NCBI GenBank assembly: GCA_004555765.1
Contig: SFHG01000010.1
Location: 1-44,877 of the forward strand
Direction: 5' to 3'
Length of the DNA: 44,877 nucleotides
Origin: Bacteroidales bacterium
Lineage (GTDB): Bacteria > Bacteroidota > Bacteroidia > Bacteroidales > Porphyromonadaceae
Shown: one piece after another, positions 32,719 to 40,173 of the stretch
Numbering within the stretch: position 1 is the first letter of the stretch
How the letters are laid out: each line of letters starts with the position of its first letter
The notes under the pieces: generated by a model
What the model saw: the letters and a program-made list of their open reading frames with translations, nothing else
Databases searched by the model: none
What the model was told of the DNA's origin: nothing
Program-made: the position numbers and the translations under genes

Positions 32719-34020
32719 ATGAGCACCAAAGCAGATATCCTTCTCGGACTCCAATGGGGCGACGAAGGCAAAGGCAAAGTAGTAGACGTCCTCACCCCGC
32801 ACTATGACCTCGTGGCTCGTTTCCAGGGCGGACCCAATGCAGGTCACACTCTTGAGTTTGACGGCGAGAAACACGTCCTCCGCTCCATTCCCTCGGGCGT
32901 CTTCCAGGGCAGCGGCAAAAAGAACATCATCGGCAACGGCGTGGTGCTTGACCCCGTCCTCTTCCGCATCGAAGCTGAGGAGCTCATCAAAGCGGGCATC
33001 CCCCTCCGGGAGCGCCTCATCGTCTCGAAGAAAGCACACCTCATACTGCCCACCCACCGTCTGCTCGACGGCGCACTCGAAGCGGCCAAGGGCGACGCGA
33101 AGATAGGTACCACCAATAAAGGCATCGGACCCACGTACACTGACAAGATCAGTCGCAACGGACTTCGCGTGGGGGATCTCCTCCACTCCGGGTTCCGCTC
33201 CCGCTACGAGGCACTCCGAAACCGCCACTTCGGCATCCTCAAGTCCATCGGCGCAAAAGACCCCGCGGGAGACGCGGATTTTGCGGAGATGGAGCGCACA
33301 TTCTTTGACGCAGTGGAGTACCTCAAAGGGTTCAAGATCGTGGACGGCGAGTTTTTCGTCAACGAATACCTCTCTGAGGGCAGGCGCGTGCTGGCCGAAG
33401 GGGCACAGGGTTCCCTTCTGGACGTAGACTTCGGCAGCTACCCCTTCGTTACTTCCTCCAATACGGTAGCCGCAGGCTGCTGCACGGGACTCGGTTTGGC
33501 ACCGAGCCGGATAGGCAGGGTCTTCGGCATCTTCAAGGCGTACTGCACGCGCGTCGGTGCGGGACCTTTCCCCACGGAGCTCTTTGGCGCGGAGGGCAAG
33601 GCGATGGCAGAGAGGGGACACGAATTCGGAGCCGTCACGGGACGTCCCCGGCGTTGCGGCTGGCTCGACCTTGTGGCACTCAAGTACACCACGATGCTCA
33701 GCGGCGTCACCGACCTCATAATGATGAAGAGCGACGTACTCGATACGTTTGACGAGATCAAAGCCTGCGTCAGATACCGCATCTCGGGCAAAGAAACGGA
33801 TCGCTTCCCCTTCGATGTCGACGCATCCATCGAGCCCGTGTACGAAACTTTCGAGGGGTGGAAAGAGGACCTTACCCGCAAGCACGAGGAGAGCGAACTG
33901 CCGGCGGCATTCCTCCGGTACATCAAGTTCATCGAAGACTACCTCCGCATCCCCGTCACCATCCTCTCCATAGGACCGGATCGCACGCAGACCATCCTGC
34001 GAAAAGGGTTCGCCCTCTGA
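32719..34020 (+). CDS. purA: Adenylosuccinate synthetase
   Basis: PurA condenses IMP and aspartate with GTP to adenylosuccinate, the first step from IMP to AMP. The 433-residue protein shows the diagnostic GLQWGDEGKGKVVD at the N-terminus and GGPNAGHTL. TTNKGIGPTYTDKISRNGLR, LAEGAQGSLLDVDFGSYPFVTSS, and GRPRRCGWLDLVALKY follow. Length and start are normal. Its promoter lies just past the right end of palindromic element copy B, so the element separates it from the peptidase-SusCD block. Array 10 follows. Confidence 0.97.
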   Translation: MSTKADILLGLQWGDEGKGKVVDVLTPHYDLVARFQGGPNAGHTLEFDGEKHVLRSIPSGVFQGSGKKNIIGNGVVLDPVLFRIEAEELIKAGIPLRERLIVSKKAHLILPTHRLLDGALEAAKGDAKIGTTNKGIGPTYTDKISRNGLRVGDLLHSGFRSRYEALRNRHFGILKSIGAKDPAGDADFAEMERTFFDAVEYLKGFKIVDGEFFVNEYLSEGRRVLAEGAQGSLLDVDFGSYPFVTSSNTVAAGCCTGLGLAPSRIGRVFGIFKAYCTRVGAGPFPTELFGAEGKAMAERGHEFGAVTGRPRRCGWLDLVALKYTTMLSGVTDLIMMKSDVLDTFDEIKACVRYRISGKETDRFPFDVDASIEPVYETFEGWKEDLTRKHEESELPAAFLRYIKFIEDYLRIPVTILSIGPDRTQTILRKGFAL

Positions 34021-34055
34021 CAGGGTCTGCCCGGCTCTCTCTGGCATCGGAAAAA

Positions 34056-34143
34056 GAGATACAGACCGGGGAGATTTTTTCGGACGTACCGAGGTCGGAG
34101 CGAGACACGTACCGGGGAAAACTTTTTGCACGTACCAAGATTT
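34056..34143 (+). repeat. 23-bp-period repeat array 10
   Basis: Four plus-oriented units have CC at 34066, 34089, 34112 and 34135, exactly 23 apart. Cores are GAGATACAGACCGGGG, GGACGTACCGAGG, GAGACACGTACCGGGG and TTTTTGCACGTACCAAG. It fills the purA to zinc-peptidase gap; no TAnnTTTG promoter is seen there. Confidence 0.9.
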
Positions 34144-34152
34144 TAACGAGAT

Positions 34153-34836
34153 ATGAACCAACTGCTCTTTTACATCCTGATTTTCGTCGTGATGGGTATC
34201 GGTGCATTAGTCCAGATACGCCTCAAGTCGAAATTCAAAGAATACTCCGATCAGCGACTCGCAAGCGGTCTGACCGGGCGTGAAGTGGCAGAGAAGATGC
34301 TCCGCGACAGCGGTATCTACGATGTCCGGATCACAAACACGCCCGGGTCGCTCACCGACCACTATAACCCGGCCAACAAGACCATCAATCTTTCCGAAGA
34401 GGTCTACGCCACCAACTCCGTCGCCGCGGCCGCCGTTGCGGCACACGAGACGGGGCACGCCATACAGCACGCGATGGGCTACGCCCCACTGAGGCTGCGG
34501 AGCGCCCTCGTGCCTGTGGTCAACTTCGCCGGATTGACCGTCCAATGGGTGCTCCTCGGCGGCATCCTCCTCATCAACATCTTTCCCTCGTTGTTGCTCT
34601 TCGGCATCATTCTCTTCGCGCTGACGACGCTCTTTAGCTTCATCACGCTGCCCGTCGAGATCGATGCATCCGGACGCGCACTCGCTTGGCTCGAGAGAAG
34701 CGGGATCACAAGCTCCGCCCAACAACCTATGGCAGCCTCGGCACTACGAACCGCCGCTTACACTTATGTCGCGGCAGCGCTCGGCTCCCTGGTCACGCTG
34801 CTCTACTATGTGAGCATCTACTCGGGACGCCGTTAA
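34153..34836 (+). CDS. YugP-type membrane zinc metallopeptidase
   Basis: A 227-residue membrane protein of the zinc-dependent peptidase family represented by Bacillus YugP. It has an N-terminal helix (residues about 4-20) and the zinc motif H98-E-T-G-H102 inside VAAHETGHAIQHA. Two more hydrophobic helices span about 120-165, with a further one near the C-terminus (AAALGSLVTLLYYVS). The family's preceding DHYNPANKTINLSEEVY segment is present. Physiological substrates are not established. Its leader is array 10, and the tonB gene follows with its own promoter. Confidence 0.88.
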   Translation: MNQLLFYILIFVVMGIGALVQIRLKSKFKEYSDQRLASGLTGREVAEKMLRDSGIYDVRITNTPGSLTDHYNPANKTINLSEEVYATNSVAAAAVAAHETGHAIQHAMGYAPLRLRSALVPVVNFAGLTVQWVLLGGILLINIFPSLLLFGIILFALTTLFSFITLPVEIDASGRALAWLERSGITSSAQQPMAASALRTAAYTYVAAALGSLVTLLYYVSIYSGRR

Positions 34837-34875
34837 ATAAAGCAGGGAAAATCTTGGAGGTTTCTGCAAAATTAG

Positions 34876-34883
34876 TATATTTG
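34876..34883 (+). promoter_or_regulatory. tonB promoter, -7 element TATATTTG
   Basis: TATATTTG with TTG at 34854-34856 separated by 19 bases is a complete Bacteroidetes -33/-7 promoter. The leader is about 80 bases long and contains a short CCCATCC...GGAATGGG hairpin near 34898-34917. Confidence 0.8.
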
Positions 34884-34968
34884 TGGTGCAGTTGCGTCCC
34901 ATCCGATTAGGAATGGGGGCATCCGGACGAGAGAAAAACGAAGTAACAACTAACAATATCAGAGTATT

Positions 34969-35691
34969 ATGTACCAAACCGATCCTAGCAGAGAGGTCAA
35001 AAAGACCGATAGGGCGAACTTGGAGAATAACAAGGCGCTCTATTTCCTCGTGGGTGTGGTAGTAGCTCTGTCCTTGATCTTTGTGGCTTTCGAGTGGGGT
35101 AACCGCGAGATTAAAGTCCAAGATATCCAGGACAATGCCGTCGTCGAGGAAATCGAGGACATCCAAATCACACCGCCCGAAGAAGATACGCCTCCTCCCC
35201 CTCCCCCTGAAGAAGCACCGGTGAACGTGGAAGTCCTCCAGATCGTGGAAGATGACGTAAAGGTGGCTGAAGTAGAGCTCGCCTCCGTGGACGACGCGTT
35301 CGACAAGATGCAGCAGACCTTTACCCCGCCTGCCCCCACCCAGAGAGGTCGTGCGGAAGAGAAAGTGGAAGATGACACCGTCTTCGAGTTCCTCGAAGAA
35401 CCTGCCGAATTCCCTGGCGGACAGGCGGCGATGCTTAAGTGGCTCAGCGACCACATCAAGTATCCCCCCATCGCAGCCGAAAACAACATCCAGGGACGTG
35501 TAATGGTCTCCTTCGTCGTAGAGCGTGACGGTTCCGTCTCCAACATCAAGGTGCTTCGCGGTGTAGACCCCTCTCTTGACAAAGAGGCTGTCCGCGTCGT
35601 AGGCGATATGCCGAAGTGGAAGCCGGGTATGCAGACCGGTAAGCCGGTGCGCTCCCGCTTCAATCTCCCGGTAACTTTCCGCCTGAGATAA
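34969..35691 (+). CDS. tonB: Energy transducer TonB
   Basis: A 240-residue TonB-family protein that transmits proton-motive force to outer-membrane transporters such as the SusC proteins in this window. It has a cytoplasmic N-terminus and one membrane helix (residues about 24-42, ALYFLVGVVVALSLIFVAF). A short proline-rich periplasmic stretch (PPEEDTPPPPPPEEAP) follows. The C-terminal TonB domain (about 145-240) has EFPGGQAAMLKWLSDHIKYP and the VERDGSVSNIKVLRGVDPSLDKEAVRVV segment. ExbB/ExbD genes are not adjacent. A terminator follows 20 bases after the stop. Confidence 0.92.
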   Translation: MYQTDPSREVKKTDRANLENNKALYFLVGVVVALSLIFVAFEWGNREIKVQDIQDNAVVEEIEDIQITPPEEDTPPPPPPEEAPVNVEVLQIVEDDVKVAEVELASVDDAFDKMQQTFTPPAPTQRGRAEEKVEDDTVFEFLEEPAEFPGGQAAMLKWLSDHIKYPPIAAENNIQGRVMVSFVVERDGSVSNIKVLRGVDPSLDKEAVRVVGDMPKWKPGMQTGKPVRSRFNLPVTFRLR

Positions 35692-35710
35692 GCGATTGTA
35701 CCGATCCCAT

Positions 35711-35746
35711 AAGCCTCGGATCCCCAGCGGGATTCGGGGCTTTGTT
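35711..35746 (+). terminator. tonB terminator
   Basis: AAGCCTCGGATCC (35711-35723) pairs with GGATTCGGGGCTT (35730-35742), with two imperfect positions, followed by TGTTTT. It sits 20 bases after the tonB stop and just before array 11. Confidence 0.75.
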
Positions 35747-35748
35747 TT

Positions 35749-35863
35749 GGTACGTGTCTCGCGAGCTTTTCGGTACGTGTCTCGCGAGCTTTTCGGTACG
35801 TGTCTCGCGAGCTTTTCGGTACGTATCTCGCAAACGCGCCGGTACGTGTCTCTTTTCGGAAAA
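35749..35863 (-). repeat. 23-bp repeat array 11, the most regular one (five units, minus orientation)
   Basis: Five units begin at 35749, 35772, 35795, 35818 and 35841, exactly 23 apart. The first three are near-identical, each starting GGTACGTGTCTCGCGAGCTTT; the fourth and fifth diverge. Read on the minus strand the core is GAGACACGTACCGAAAA, the same unit as elsewhere. It lies between the tonB terminator and the hexosaminidase promoter, so it is not obviously inside either transcript. With no spacers it is not a CRISPR array. Confidence 0.95.
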
Positions 35864-35892
35864 AACTTGAGAAGCGTACCACCCGAGGTTAA

Positions 35893-35918
35893 CTCCAAAG
35901 TATTTTGTATCTTTGGAG
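35893..35918 (+). promoter_or_regulatory. Palindrome overlapping the hexosaminidase -7 promoter element
   Basis: CTCCAAAG (35893-35900) and CTTTGGAG (35911-35918) form a perfect inverted repeat around a 10-base centre. The right arm contains the end of the -7 element TATCTTTG (35908-35915). This is where a repressor operator could sit, but a chance palindrome in a promoter is possible. Transcript start to ATG would be about 55 bases. Confidence 0.5.
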
Positions 35919-35977
35919 ACCGGACAAAAGAAAACTTAATCTTCGATTTTCCATATTACAGAGCAAAAATTATTTTT

Positions 35978-38425
35978 ATGAAGCGATTCAAGACCTCCGT
36001 CCTATTGCTTTCGTTAGCGCTCGGGACGATGTTCGTCTCCTGCAGCGCCGAGGCAAAGATCGAACCGAAGGCCTATAACGACGGCATCCACGTGATACCC
36101 CAACCGGTCGAAGTAACTCAGACTGCAGACGGGCTGTACACCCTCTCCAAAAACACCTCCTTCGTGGTATCCGGCGAGGGTCTTACGCCGGTGGCAGAGT
36201 TTTTTGCCGGGAAGATCGGCACAGCCACGGGTTACGACATTAAGGTCAAAGACGCTTCCTCCGACCCGAGGAGCGAGATCGCGCTCTCTCTCGTCGGTAC
36301 GGACGTAGTGCCGCAGGAGGAGGGTTACACCCTTGAGGTCACCACGGACGGCGGCGTAAAGATCCAAGCCTCCACTCCGCGGGGCGCGTTCTGGGGAATG
36401 CGCACCCTGATGCAGCTTCTGCCCGCCGAGATCGAGAGCCCCAAGGCCATCAAAGGAATGGCTTGGACGATGCCGCTCGTCTCCATCGTTGACTACCCCC
36501 GTTTCGCTTGGCGTGGACAGCACGTGGACGTAAGCCGCCATTTCCTCCCCAAAGAGGAGATTTTGAAAACGATAGACCTCCTCTCCATGCTCAAGATCAA
36601 TAAACTCCACTTCCACCTCGTAGACGACCAGGGCTGGAGAATAGAGATCAAGAAGTATCCGCGTCTCACAGCCGAAGGTGCCACCCGCACCGAAGGCGAA
36701 GGAACGACCTACGGGCCTTTCTTCTACACTCAAGAGGAGATCAAAGAAATCGTCGCCTACGCTGACGAGCGCTTCGTGGAAGTGATCCCCGAGATCGAGC
36801 TTCCCGGTCACTCCGCCGCCGCAGTCACCGCCTACCCCGACCTCGGATGCAACGGTCCCGACTTCCCTTACGAAGTGCGCAACATCTGGGGCATCAGCAC
36901 CGAAATCTACTCCGCTACGAATCCCCGGGTCTTCACCTTCCTCAAAGACGTCATCGACGAAGTGGTTCCCCTCTTTCACACGGACTACTTCCACATCGGC
37001 GGCGATGAAGCCGACAAGCGTAACTGGGACGCAGATCCGAAGGTTCACGCTTTTATGAAGGAAAAGGGCATCAAGGACGTACACGAACTGCAGAGCTGGT
37101 TCATCAAGCAAATCGAACCTTATATCGTGGCAAAAGGCAAGAAGATGATCGGCTGGGAAGAGATTCTGGAAGGCGGTCTCGCCCCCTCTGCTGCCGTGAT
37201 GAGCTGGACGGGTGAAGCCGGCGGCATCAAGAGTGCGAATATGGGACACGACGTGGTCCTCACACCTGCTTCTCACGGTCTGTACCTCGACCACTACCAG
37301 GGTGACCCGAACGTAGAGCCCCTTGCGATCGGCGGCTACTCCACGATTGACAAAGTCTACGCTTACGACCCGATGCCCGAAGAGATTGCGCCCGAAAACC
37401 GCCACCACGTCCTCGGGGTGCAGGCCAACCTCTGGGCCGAGTACTTCTACACGCCCGAGCAGTACGAATATATGGCGCAGCCCCGTGTCGCGGCTCTTGC
37501 GGAAATAGCTTGGTCTCCGCTTGAAGTCAAGGACTTCACGTCCTTCCTCAAGAGGCTCGACAACTGGCAGGCACGGCTCGACCAGATCGGATGGAACTAC
37601 TTCATCCCGCAGCCCGAGCAAGGCGCTGAGCCTCGTCTCAACCAATCCATCGATCACGTCACGTTTGTGGGCGAAAGCATTGAGATGCCTTTCTCCACAG
37701 TTTATCCGGTGGACAAAATCATCTACACCACTGACGGCACCGACCCCGACGTGGCTCTTGACAGCGTCGGCGTCTACGCCGATCCGCTCACCTTTACGGC
37801 AAGCACCACATTGAAGATTCGCTCCGTGAATGCCTCCGGACGGATGTCGCCTGTCCGCACCATCGAAGTCGTGAAAGCCGACGGCTATGCTCCGGCAGTG
37901 GCAGAGATGAGTGCTGAGCTCCAAAAAGGTCTGATGGTGGGACGCTTTGACCGACAGTTCAAGAACTCCGACGAGCTCCTTGCTGCGCCCGCTGACTCGC
38001 TCAAGTACGCCCCCGCGGTCAAAGACCCCAAGGGAAAAAGCTCCATTATGATTGCGAACCGCGCTCCGATGTACAAGAATCCGACAAGTGACCACGTGAT
38101 GAGCAATCTCCTTTACAGCGGGATGATCTACGAGGGCTACATCGACGTGCCGGAAGACGGCGTATACCGCTTCTCGACCACCAACAACCGTCTCTGGATC
38201 GACGACAAGGAAGTCATCAATAACGACGAACTGCCGAAGAAGAGTCCCCGCACGGACGTGACCCTTGCCCTCGCCAAAGGACTCCACTCCATCAAGTGGA
38301 CGGTAGTCTCCGAAGTCCGCGGCGGTTGGCCCACAGGGTGGTCCGACGGGCTGGTTTACTGGGGTCGCTTCGACAAAGACGAGCGTCTCTCCCCGATTCC
38401 GGACGACGCTTTTTACCGCAAGTAA
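35978..38425 (+). CDS. GH20 beta-N-acetylhexosaminidase, lipoprotein, with chitobiase-C and PA14-like domains
   Basis: An 815-residue exported lipoprotein (signal ending LGTMFVSC, Cys 22). An N-terminal GH20b alpha/beta domain is followed by the GH20 barrel (about residues 175-540). Barrel features are RGQHVDVSRHFLP, LHFHLVDDQGWRIEIKKYP, PEIELPGHSAAA, and the catalytic pair D343-E344 in FHIGGDEADKRNW. Substrate-assisted catalysis removes terminal GlcNAc/GalNAc from host glycans or chitobiose. C-terminal parts are a chitobiase-type Ig-like segment (about 560-640) and a PA14-like beta-domain (about 690-805, GYIDVPEDGVYRFSTTNNRL). ATG 35978 is chosen because upstream in-frame sequence is array 11 and promoter. 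A terminator follows. Confidence 0.95.
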   Translation: MKRFKTSVLLLSLALGTMFVSCSAEAKIEPKAYNDGIHVIPQPVEVTQTADGLYTLSKNTSFVVSGEGLTPVAEFFAGKIGTATGYDIKVKDASSDPRSEIALSLVGTDVVPQEEGYTLEVTTDGGVKIQASTPRGAFWGMRTLMQLLPAEIESPKAIKGMAWTMPLVSIVDYPRFAWRGQHVDVSRHFLPKEEILKTIDLLSMLKINKLHFHLVDDQGWRIEIKKYPRLTAEGATRTEGEGTTYGPFFYTQEEIKEIVAYADERFVEVIPEIELPGHSAAAVTAYPDLGCNGPDFPYEVRNIWGISTEIYSATNPRVFTFLKDVIDEVVPLFHTDYFHIGGDEADKRNWDADPKVHAFMKEKGIKDVHELQSWFIKQIEPYIVAKGKKMIGWEEILEGGLAPSAAVMSWTGEAGGIKSANMGHDVVLTPASHGLYLDHYQGDPNVEPLAIGGYSTIDKVYAYDPMPEEIAPENRHHVLGVQANLWAEYFYTPEQYEYMAQPRVAALAEIAWSPLEVKDFTSFLKRLDNWQARLDQIGWNYFIPQPEQGAEPRLNQSIDHVTFVGESIEMPFSTVYPVDKIIYTTDGTDPDVALDSVGVYADPLTFTASTTLKIRSVNASGRMSPVRTIEVVKADGYAPAVAEMSAELQKGLMVGRFDRQFKNSDELLAAPADSLKYAPAVKDPKGKSSIMIANRAPMYKNPTSDHVMSNLLYSGMIYEGYIDVPEDGVYRFSTTNNRLWIDDKEVINNDELPKKSPRTDVTLALAKGLHSIKWTVVSEVRGGWPTGWSDGLVYWGRFDKDERLSPIPDDAFYRK

Positions 38426-38456
38426 AAACGCGCTCCTCATAGAGCCTGTTACCGGC

Positions 38457-38492
38457 AAAGCATCCGTTCCTCCCTCGGGGGGCGGATGCTTT
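38457..38492 (+). terminator. Hexosaminidase terminator
   Basis: AAAGCATCCG (38457-38466) pairs perfectly with CGGATGCTTT (38483-38492), followed by CCCTTTCT. It lies 31 bases after the stop codon. Confidence 0.75.
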
Positions 38493-38527
38493 CCCTTTCT
38501 CTCCGTCATCCGTCCGAGACCCCAAAA

Positions 38528-38612
38528 TGGTACAGGCCGAAAATTTCCTCTCGTACAGACCAAGCCGGGAGCGCGGTACGGACATAGACAAACGCCCCGA
38601 CCCGTACCAAAA
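38528..38612 (+). repeat. 23-bp-period repeat array 12
   Basis: Plus-oriented units have CC at 38537 and 38560, a degenerate unit in phase at 38583, and a last one at 38607 (steps 23, 23, 24). It is in the gap between the hexosaminidase terminator and the promoter at 38754, so outside both units. The rest of 38426-38836 shows only the terminator and promoter listed. Confidence 0.8.
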
Positions 38613-38753
38613 GCAGCCCTTAGACAGAAGTCAAAAATCGAGACCTTTGATACTCTATCTCTAATGGGGATACTTCGCCAAATAAAGCCTCTTCCCATCC
38701 GCGAGAAATAAAGACCAACAGTTTGTTTTTTTGGATAGCTCAGGGGAAAAAAC

Positions 38754-38761
38754 TATCTTTG
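38754..38761 (+). promoter_or_regulatory. Promoter of the orphan gene, -7 element TATCTTTG
   Basis: TATCTTTG with a TTG about 20 bases upstream gives a full -33/-7 promoter. It argues that the short frame at 38837 is transcribed on its own. Confidence 0.68.
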
Positions 38762-38836
38762 CCAAGAATTAAGAACCTGCATTTTCACCCATATCTGTAT
38801 TTTATCCTTAAAGAATACGACAGCACAAATCAGCAA

Positions 38837-39109
38837 ATGCTTTGTTGCGGAACCTCTTTCAGTGATGTTTCGGCGAAGCTCTTGAACGGAGATATTGATG
38901 ACAGCGGTTATTGGAATCTCTCGATTACACGTGACGGGAAATGGATCATTCAACAGACTTACGGATCAAAATACCTGACAACCGACCTTAAGTTATCCGA
39001 AAATACCGGCACAAATACAGAGTGGTTGCTGAATCCGGTTCGTCCGGCGGTGTCAAAGAACGGCAACCTTTACAACTGGGAAAACGCACTCCTGCCACTG
39101 ACAAAATAA
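38837..39109 (+). CDS. Small orphan protein of unknown function
   Basis: A 90-residue frame (MLCCGTSFSD to LLPLTK) with no signal peptide, membrane segment or motif I recognise. It is rich in Asn, Ser, Thr and Trp, like a fragment of a beta-rich surface or phage protein. Base composition is lower in G+C than the neighbours (about 45% in a sampled line). The frame is open back to 38723, but upstream in-frame codons overlap the promoter, so ATG 38837 is the first reasonable start. It has its own promoter (38754) and a strong terminator (39137), so it may be a real horizontally acquired monocistronic gene; a remnant is the alternative. Confidence 0.5.
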   Translation: MLCCGTSFSDVSAKLLNGDIDDSGYWNLSITRDGKWIIQQTYGSKYLTTDLKLSENTGTNTEWLLNPVRPAVSKNGNLYNWENALLPLTK

Positions 39110-39136
39110 TCCGGACAATCCGAAAGGACTCATAGG

Positions 39137-39173
39137 AGTACCGTAGCCCCGACAAATGGCTACGGTACTTTTT
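39137..39173 (+). terminator. Strong rho-independent terminator
   Basis: AGTACCGTAGCC (39137-39148) pairs perfectly with GGCTACGGTACT (39158-39169) across a 9-base loop, followed by TTTT. It ends the small orphan gene and insulates dapF. Confidence 0.85.
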
Positions 39174-39304
39174 GTCTGCTTCAGAAGAACTTTATTGTCC
39201 AAGAGATCGGCAAGGGAGAGTGAAGTCGGGGAAAAGAGGTAAATTGGTACCGAAAAACGAACAACGACAGAAGATTTGAACGAACTAAGAGAGAAAGATT
39301 GGAT

Positions 39305-40132
39305 ATGACAGCCCAAGCCCAAAAGATACATTTCACCAAGATGCACGGCATCGGCAACGACTACATCTACGTCGACCTGGATCGTTATCCGATAGCCGAC
39401 CTACCCGCTTTCGCCATCAAGGCAAGCGACCGCCATTTCGGCATCGGTGGGGATGGCGTCGTGACGTACAATAAGGAAAACGAAGACCTCTACCGGATGC
39501 GCATCTTCAATACCGACGGCTCCGAAGGGTTGATGTGTGGTAACGCCATCCGTTGCGTCGCCAAGCTCGTCTACGAGAGCGGTCTGCTTCGCCATAATCC
39601 CCTCCGCATCCTCACGGCTTCCGGCATTAAGACCCTCGAGCTCACCATAGACGAGGGCGGGCGGATGGCGCTTGCGAGAGTGGATATGGGCAAACCCGTC
39701 ATCGAGACCGGGCAGTTTGAAGTCCGCATCCCCGAAGCCGCCTATACCGGCACCAAAGTGAGTATGGGGAACCCCCACTTCGTCACCTTCATCGACAGCG
39801 ACCCCACGGACTACCCGCTTGATCTCTTGGGTCCGAAAGTAGAGCGCCACGAGGCCTTCCCCAATCGGGTCAATTTCGAGATCGTGAAAGTTCTGGAACC
39901 CCATACGATTAAGATGCGCGTCTATGAGCGGGGCTCCGGTCTCACGCTGGCCTGCGGCACCGGCGCGTGCGCTTCTGCTGTCGCCGCAATTCGGTGTGAT
40001 CTTGCGAAGAGCCCCGTCACCGTCCGGATGCCCGGCGGAGACCTCGAGATCGAGTGGGACGGAGACGAAAACCACTCCGTCTTTATGACCGGGCCCGCCG
40101 AGATCTCCTTCACGGGAGAAGTCGAAGCGTGA
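39305..40132 (+). CDS. dapF: Diaminopimelate epimerase
   Basis: DapF interconverts LL- and meso-diaminopimelate for lysine and peptidoglycan. The 275-residue protein shows FTKMHGIGNDYIYVD, the catalytic Cys 78 in GLMCGNAIRC, GNPHFVTFIDSD, and the second catalytic Cys 217 in LACGTGACAS. Both thiols of the two-base mechanism are present. ATG 39305 is preferred over an in-frame TTG at 39299. dapL follows after 41 bases; its product LL-DAP is the substrate of DapF, so the pair forms a two-step unit. Confidence 0.96.
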   Translation: MTAQAQKIHFTKMHGIGNDYIYVDLDRYPIADLPAFAIKASDRHFGIGGDGVVTYNKENEDLYRMRIFNTDGSEGLMCGNAIRCVAKLVYESGLLRHNPLRILTASGIKTLELTIDEGGRMALARVDMGKPVIETGQFEVRIPEAAYTGTKVSMGNPHFVTFIDSDPTDYPLDLLGPKVERHEAFPNRVNFEIVKVLEPHTIKMRVYERGSGLTLACGTGACASAVAAIRCDLAKSPVTVRMPGGDLEIEWDGDENHSVFMTGPAEISFTGEVEA

Positions 40133-40173
40133 CAGAAAGCCTTTTTCCCACTCTATCCCCCAAGCAAATCCCT

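Noticed and set aside
35749..35863. CRISPR-like repeat array
   Set aside because: Units are contiguous with a 23-bp period and have no spacers; no cas genes are present.
36014..38698. Very long antisense open frame (about 894 codons) opposite the hexosaminidase gene
   Set aside because: It mirrors the codon pattern of a well-supported GH20 gene in GC-rich DNA, has no protein-like domains and begins outside any promoter. The similar long frames opposite panB (436-1401), meaB (4963-6225) and the second SusD (41727-43823) are rejected for the same reason.
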